Shown one piece after another: positions 31,811 to 35,821 of a stretch of DNA of 35,821 bases. The notes below the pieces were generated by a model, which saw nothing but the letters and a program-made list of their open reading frames with translations, searched no databases and was not told the origin of the DNA. The stretch comes from Dehalococcoidia bacterium (lineage in GTDB: Bacteria; Chloroflexota; Dehalococcoidia; UBA6926): contig VXMO01000022.1 of NCBI GenBank assembly GCA_009841045.1, positions 1 through 35,821 of the forward strand, written 5' to 3'. Numbering within the stretch: the first letter of the stretch is position 1; every line of letters starts with the position of its first letter. The position numbers and the translations under genes are program-made.

Positions 31811-32812
31811 ATGCCGCGTGGACAAGAACCGGGCACACTTCTCTGGGCAGTCGGTTGGGACGTTCTGCTGGGCGATATTCCTGAGGAAGCCGATCCCGTC
31901 AGCGTCGCCGCGCGCGCTGCGGACGCGTTGGAGGCGCGCGCGCCCCAGAACTCATATGTTGCCCGAACCGTGTACGCCATGGGAGCGGCATTCGCCCTGC
32001 CCTACGCCGCGTGGCTTGGCTCCAAGTGGATTCTCGGCGTAGCCGGCCTCATCCACCGCGCTGTCTATCGTGAGGCTGCCACGACACTGCTCAAGGGCGC
32101 AATCTCTATCCGGGGTGGACTGAATGCCCTACGCGAGCTTGAAGAACAGGACGGTCAGGAAACTGGGCAAGAGGCCGTTTCAGACGATGTCACCAGGTTG
32201 ATGCGCGAGGCGGGCATGGGCGAGTCCGTGACGGGGACCGCGCAGGAAGTCTCGCCGGAGGCCCTGCAAAAGCAACGTTCTCACGCGCTGCGAAGGCTGA
32301 GCAACGATTTCCGCGACGGTGTCGTGGGCCCTCTCCTGTACTTCGCGATCTTCGGCATCCCCGGAGCCGTGGCATATCGGGTGGTCAAGACACTCGCCGC
32401 TCGATGGAGCAGACACGGTGAGGACCCGCTAGCCGTGGCGGCCAGGCGCATCGATAGCGCGGCATCCATCGCGCCGTCTGTGGCGTCGGGGCTATTTCTT
32501 TCCGCCGGCGCGCAGTTGACATCACAGCGCGGCCAGGAGGCGTGGGAGACAAGCCGCTCAGAGGCTAGCGCGCGTGGCAACGTGCTCGAAGGCGGCTGGA
32601 CTGAGTCGGCGATGGCGGGCGCTTTGGGCGTCTATATTGACCCGGAGCCTGACATTACCGGCTGGGAAGCTGCTACGAACCTCGAGGGGCGCGCGATTGA
32701 GAAAGAGGACATCGAGCACGCACGCCAACTCTTCTGGATCGCCACGGCATGGGCCGTCGCCGCAACGCTGGCCGCGGTAATCCTCCGCGGATCATTCTCG
32801 CGCAGGCGGTGA
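31811..32812 (+). CDS. Divergent CobD/CbiB (AmpE superfamily) membrane protein
   Basis: 333 residues, several membrane segments. The opening LLWAVGWDVLLGDIPEEADP recalls the CobD/CbiB start (hydrophobic segment then LLGDP, HPV). The core DGVVGPLLYFAIFGIPGA (169-186) followed by AYRVVKTL matches the family's D-G-V-x-x-P-L block, and AMAGALGV near residue 265 matches its C-terminal motif. CobD/CbiB makes adenosylcobinamide phosphate in cobalamin synthesis. Here the ENxxDG part reads NDFRDG and the usual RDT segment is replaced by a polar insert (about 110-160), so orthology is doubtful; it may be a paralog with another role. GGAGG at 31800-31804 lies six bases before ATG 31811 and touches ATG 31805, so 31811 is the start. 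Confidence 0.65.
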   Translation: MPRGQEPGTLLWAVGWDVLLGDIPEEADPVSVAARAADALEARAPQNSYVARTVYAMGAAFALPYAAWLGSKWILGVAGLIHRAVYREAATTLLKGAISIRGGLNALRELEEQDGQETGQEAVSDDVTRLMREAGMGESVTGTAQEVSPEALQKQRSHALRRLSNDFRDGVVGPLLYFAIFGIPGAVAYRVVKTLAARWSRHGEDPLAVAARRIDSAASIAPSVASGLFLSAGAQLTSQRGQEAWETSRSEASARGNVLEGGWTESAMAGALGVYIDPEPDITGWEAATNLEGRAIEKEDIEHARQLFWIATAWAVAATLAAVILRGSFSRRR

Positions 32813-32825
32813 GCCAACGATCCCC

Positions 32826-32851
32826 GTCACACTGAGCGTAGTCGAAGGGCC
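32826..32851. repeat. Interspersed repeat of the GTCACACTGAGCG type
   Basis: The string gtcacactgagcgtagtcg followed by aagggcc sits in the 43-bp gap between two convergent genes. Close relatives (GTCACCCTGAGC...GAAGGGTGAC) are common dispersed palindromic repeats in many bacteria, from general knowledge. Here the outer arms are partly decayed. It may serve as a convergent transcription stop. Confidence 0.5.
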
Positions 32852-32855
32852 ACCC

Positions 32856-35261
32856 CTACCGCAGTACGCCGCTCTCCTCTAACTCAGCGCGCCGTTCCGC
32901 GGACAGGGCCAGAACCTCGTTGAAGACGTAGTCGTTCTGTTGGCCTTTTGTCGGGCAGGGCTGTCCTGCGTTTCCCGGGGTATCCGGCAGATTGACGTCG
33001 ATGCCCTGATGCTCCATCAAGCCCGCATCTGCGTGAATCGCTGGAACGATGGCCGCCGGGCGACTCCGCAAGTGCGGATCAACATACAGCGTCTCGCCGT
33101 TGGCGACGTATGTCGCGGGAACTCCCGCCTGTTGCAGGATTCGCATCACGACACGCGGCGTGTACTGTTTCGTCCATTCGCTGATATTCGTGTCGAGTTC
33201 TTCTTTATTGGCGATGCGTGCCTGCATCGTGGCGAACCTGGCATCATTGGCCCACCCCGGGCTACCCATCGCCTCAACGAGCGCCTGCCATTGCTCTTCA
33301 GTGTGAACCTCAATCGCGCACCACTCATCGAACCCGATGCACGGATAAACGTCGTGCGGCCCGTAGAATTCGCTGCGATTGCCCGCGGGCGGCGGGTTAT
33401 GGCCGTTAATCATGTAGTCCATATAGGCAACGGTGAGCAGGTGCCCCCCGCCCTCCACCTGTGCAAGCTCGATGTACTGCCCCTCGCCGGTGCGGTCGCG
33501 ATACTCCAGCGCGGCAGCGACGGACAGCGCCCCAAAGATGCCGGCGATATAGTCCGGGAACGGCATCTTGATCCGTGTATCCATGGGAGCGTCGGGGTGA
33601 CCCCACAGGTTCGTGATGCCGGACACGCCCATGATCTGCTGGCCATAGCAGAAGTAGGTACTCAGTGGGCCGGAGTTCCCCATGCCGGGCATCGCCAGCA
33701 TGATGATATCCGGCTTGACCTTGATCAGTTCCTGATAGCCCACGTTCTGGCGATCCATCACGGTGGGCCGGAAATTCTCAATGACTGCGTCACTCTTCGC
33801 GGCCAACTCCCGGATCAACTGCTGGCCTTCCGGAGTTCGCATGTCGATTGTCGCGCTGATCTTGGCCCGGTTCAGGTCCTGGAACGTCGTCTGGCCCGGA
33901 GCGCGGTTGTCATCCAGGTCCTCCGACTCAATCTTGATAACCTCCGCGCCGAAGAAGCCGAGGAACATCGTCGCCAACGGCCCTGCAAACGCCCGTGTGA
34001 AGTCCACCACCCGGATGCCGTCCAGCGGCTTGACACTGCCAGAAGCGACCACGCCGTTGGATGCCGCCCCCGCGGGCACGGGCTCCCTCTCCAATTCGGC
34101 CAGCACCTCATCCGTATGCTCACCCAGTAGAGGCGCTGTTCGGCTCGGCTGCCACGGCGTCTTGCTGAACTTGAGCGGCGGGCCGGCCGTTTTGTACGGG
34201 CCGATGACGGGATGCTCCATCTCGATGAAGAACTCGCGCTCGCGAGCATGGGCGCTGTCGGCAAACTCGCCCGGCGTCAGCACTGGCACAATCGGCATTC
34301 CAATGGCTTGCCCGCGCTTCGCAACATCATCGCGGTCCACGGTCTCCATATACTCCTGCACGAACTGATCAATGACTTCGCGATTCTCCTGACGCACCTC
34401 GCGCTCCCACCACATCTCATCGGAAAGGACAGGATGATTGCCCATGAGTTCGGTGGCCATGCGTCCAAAGTGGTGCCGCATGTAGATGGACAGGTTCACG
34501 TACCCATCGTCGCGGGTGCGGAACGTGTTAACTGCGCCGAACGCCGAATGGTGCCCTTCGCGGCGGGTGATCTGATTAATGTACGAATACCGTGAGATAT
34601 AGCTGTGCTGCGCCCAGAGGCTCGCCTCTTGCTGTGAGACATCTACGTGTTGGCCGTGCCCGATAACACGCCGTGCGCGTATCGCCAGCACCGCGCCGTA
34701 CGCCGCATGAATGCACGCTAACTGGGTGACCATCTCGAATGGGGCCATCACCGGCGGGCGAGTGTCGTCGCCGTTCGCGAACATCATTCCCGCGCTTGCC
34801 TGCGCGATGAGATCGCCGCCCTCAAACGTCGCGTGCGGGCCGGTCTGCCCGAACGGCGTGATGGACACATACACCAGGTTCGGGTTTGCCGCTTTCAGGT
34901 CTTCGTATCCCAGTCTGACAGACGCCATATAGCCCGGCTTAAAATCCTCAACGAGAATATCCGCTCTCGCAGCCAGCTTGGCAATCGACTCGCGATCCGA
35001 CTCATCGTTGATATCCAACGTGACGCCGCGCTTGGAGCGGTTGGCATGGATGAAGCGCAGGCTGCGCTCCGGATGCTCGATGTTTCCCGCGAATGGGGGC
35101 AGCATCCGGGCGGGGTCGCCATCCGGCGCCTCGACCTTGATGACATCCGCGCCCATATCCCCCAGAGCCCGAGCGCAATGCTGCGCCGTATAGGACGTCA
35201 AATCCAAAACCCGCAGCCCCGCAAGGGGCCCAGGGTGTCCGCTACTTGTTGAATCAGTCAT
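32856..35261 (-). CDS. Double-domain CaiB/BaiF (class III) CoA-transferase
   Basis: 801 residues made of two CaiB/BaiF family III CoA-transferase units joined head to tail (about 12-390 and 412-790). Each has the family opening (PLAGLRVLDLTSYTA; PLDGIRVVDFTRAFAG) and ADVIKVE/AEVIKIE strand. The first unit has the catalytic Asp in EGGDLIAQASAGM (Asp150). The aligned place in the second is Gly in FCYGQQIMGVSGI, so that half may be non-catalytic or use another residue; YG variants occur in other members. These enzymes move CoA between acids such as formate, oxalate, carnitine or aromatic acids; the substrate is unknown. ATG 35261 overlaps the upstream stop by 4 bp (ATGA); GTG 35273 is an alternative. 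Single-chain fusions may act as a pseudo-dimer, since this family forms interlocked dimers. Confidence 0.88.
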   Translation of the reverse strand: MTDSTSSGHPGPLAGLRVLDLTSYTAQHCARALGDMGADVIKVEAPDGDPARMLPPFAGNIEHPERSLRFIHANRSKRGVTLDINDESDRESIAKLAARADILVEDFKPGYMASVRLGYEDLKAANPNLVYVSITPFGQTGPHATFEGGDLIAQASAGMMFANGDDTRPPVMAPFEMVTQLACIHAAYGAVLAIRARRVIGHGQHVDVSQQEASLWAQHSYISRYSYINQITRREGHHSAFGAVNTFRTRDDGYVNLSIYMRHHFGRMATELMGNHPVLSDEMWWEREVRQENREVIDQFVQEYMETVDRDDVAKRGQAIGMPIVPVLTPGEFADSAHAREREFFIEMEHPVIGPYKTAGPPLKFSKTPWQPSRTAPLLGEHTDEVLAELEREPVPAGAASNGVVASGSVKPLDGIRVVDFTRAFAGPLATMFLGFFGAEVIKIESEDLDDNRAPGQTTFQDLNRAKISATIDMRTPEGQQLIRELAAKSDAVIENFRPTVMDRQNVGYQELIKVKPDIIMLAMPGMGNSGPLSTYFCYGQQIMGVSGITNLWGHPDAPMDTRIKMPFPDYIAGIFGALSVAAALEYRDRTGEGQYIELAQVEGGGHLLTVAYMDYMINGHNPPPAGNRSEFYGPHDVYPCIGFDEWCAIEVHTEEQWQALVEAMGSPGWANDARFATMQARIANKEELDTNISEWTKQYTPRVVMRILQQAGVPATYVANGETLYVDPHLRSRPAAIVPAIHADAGLMEHQGIDVNLPDTPGNAGQPCPTKGQQNDYVFNEVLALSAERRAELEESGVLR

Positions 35262-35719
35262 TGCCGTGGCCACACCTGGTTCACTTCCTCACCGTCATAC
35301 TCTAGAACTTCGACGCCATCGGGTATCAGATGTCCGTGATTGCGGACATAATACTCTGCCAAGGTCTCACCTCGCTTGTCATTGAAGTGACGCAGTACGA
35401 ACAGAACCTTGGAGTATTTCTCAGGGGCCAAAGAAAAAAAGAACATGGCTTCGTTCCAGACGGTTATTTTCGCGCTGGGCACGTTACCACTTTTTGTCCA
35501 AGTGTGGGACTTACATTCGACCAGAATCGGCGGTTCGCTAGACCCTAAATCAAACTCTCTGTCTTTCCTGTCTGTAGCGGAAAGACCTACTGGCACGCGG
35601 TATGGTCTTCGCAGTTCAACACTTCTTTTATGCTTGAAGTAATTCTGCGCCTCTAGCTCAAATTCACGCCCTACATGAGCATTCGAAACCGATCCTTCCC
35701 TCTGGAAATTGTTGACCAT
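35258..35719 (-). CDS. Putative PD-(D/E)XK nuclease-like protein
   Basis: 153 residues, not matched to a named family. It shows a restriction-endonuclease-like pattern: a Glu-containing first helix (GREFELEAQNYFKHK, 17-31), Asp57 in REFDLGS, then after ten residues ILVECKSH with Glu68 and Lys70, and a helix with VWNEAMFFF. That D-(x)10-E-C-K order is the PD-(D/E)XK catalytic core. Base composition is clearly more AT-rich than the neighbouring genes, suggesting transfer. Its stop overlaps the CoA-transferase start by 4 bp, an unexpected pairing. No methyltransferase partner is visible within the window; one could lie beyond its right edge. ATG 35719 is chosen as the longest good start; a G10 tract lies 28 bp upstream. 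Confidence 0.65.
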   Translation of the reverse strand: MVNNFQREGSVSNAHVGREFELEAQNYFKHKRSVELRRPYRVPVGLSATDRKDREFDLGSSEPPILVECKSHTWTKSGNVPSAKITVWNEAMFFFSLAPEKYSKVLFVLRHFNDKRGETLAEYYVRNHGHLIPDGVEVLEYDGEEVNQVWPRQ

Positions 35720-35747
35720 TGCGTAGTGTCCGCCATAACTAGAACGT

Positions 35748-35821
35748 GGGGGGGGGGCGCTAAAGTGGGACCCCCAAAGCGGTGAGATTAAGAAAAGGAG
35801 CGAGAGGCCCGCAGTAACGGG
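35748..35821. mobile_element. Poly-G tract and possible insertion-sequence end
   Basis: Ten G residues (35748-35757) are followed by cgctaaagtgggacccccaa. On the other strand this reads like the GGGGGTCCCACTTTAGCGCC boundary that I associate with some IS21-type elements. The last 60 bases are open on the minus strand and could be the end of a transposase gene, but too little is present to say. Contig-end artefact is also possible. Confidence 0.3.

Noticed and set aside
1-35821. CRISPR array, prophage or rRNA operon
   Set aside because: No regularly spaced direct repeats, no phage structural genes or integrase, and no rRNA-like stretch were seen.

Overview
This 35.8 kb window is a dense, GC-rich bacterial chromosome segment, mostly housekeeping genes in short operons. 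Gene content fits a Chloroflexota bacterium of the Dehalococcoidia/SAR202 type: a CBS-less GuaB3, GctAB-like and CaiB-type CoA-transferases, a GldFG-like ABC exporter, many GTG/TTG starts, and an interspersed GTCACACTGAGCG... repeat. That assignment is inference from gene style; there is no rRNA here to test it.

Layout. 1-1,260: a secreted fibronectin-III protein with a Pro/Thr-rich tail (minus strand, cut by the window edge) and tRNA-Ala(GGC). 1,262-8,037: cobalamin-dependent methionine synthase (metH, probably with an ATT start), a sirtuin deacylase, a DUF1015 protein, then two tandem greA paralogs. 8,191-9,207: an accessory gene with a nucleoside-deoxyribosyltransferase-like domain. 9,242-13,556 (minus): guaB3, a two-subunit class I CoA-transferase whose alpha subunit carries an in-frame TGA, and recF. 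13,743-22,030 (plus): proB and proA (proline synthesis), a DUF2851 protein, fumC, and a sufC-sufS-sufU iron-sulfur cluster without sufB/sufD. 22,135-25,561: rnhA (minus), a tiny membrane ORF, tRNA-Ala(TGC) and PEP synthase. 25,648-29,560: a GldA/GldF/GldG/DUF4340 ABC export module, translationally joined to prmA and a HAD phosphatase. 31,343-32,812: two membrane proteins, the second a divergent CobD/CbiB relative. 32,856-35,719 (minus): a double-domain CaiB/BaiF CoA-transferase overlapping a small PD-(D/E)XK nuclease-like gene. The window ends in a G10 tract and a sequence resembling an insertion-sequence end.

The core genes serve amino-acid synthesis (Met, Pro), central carbon (fumarase, PEP synthase), purine metabolism, Fe-S assembly and repair. 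MetH links to the CobD/CbiB-like protein only through cobalamin, and that link is speculative. The least ordinary items are: the CoA-transferase alpha subunit with an in-frame UGA followed by a hairpin at SECIS-like spacing; the deoxyribosyltransferase-like gene; the paired GreA factors with different loop tips; the CoA-transferase fusion whose second half lacks the usual catalytic Asp; and the nuclease-like gene behind a poly-G tract. No CRISPR array, prophage or complete known defence system was seen.
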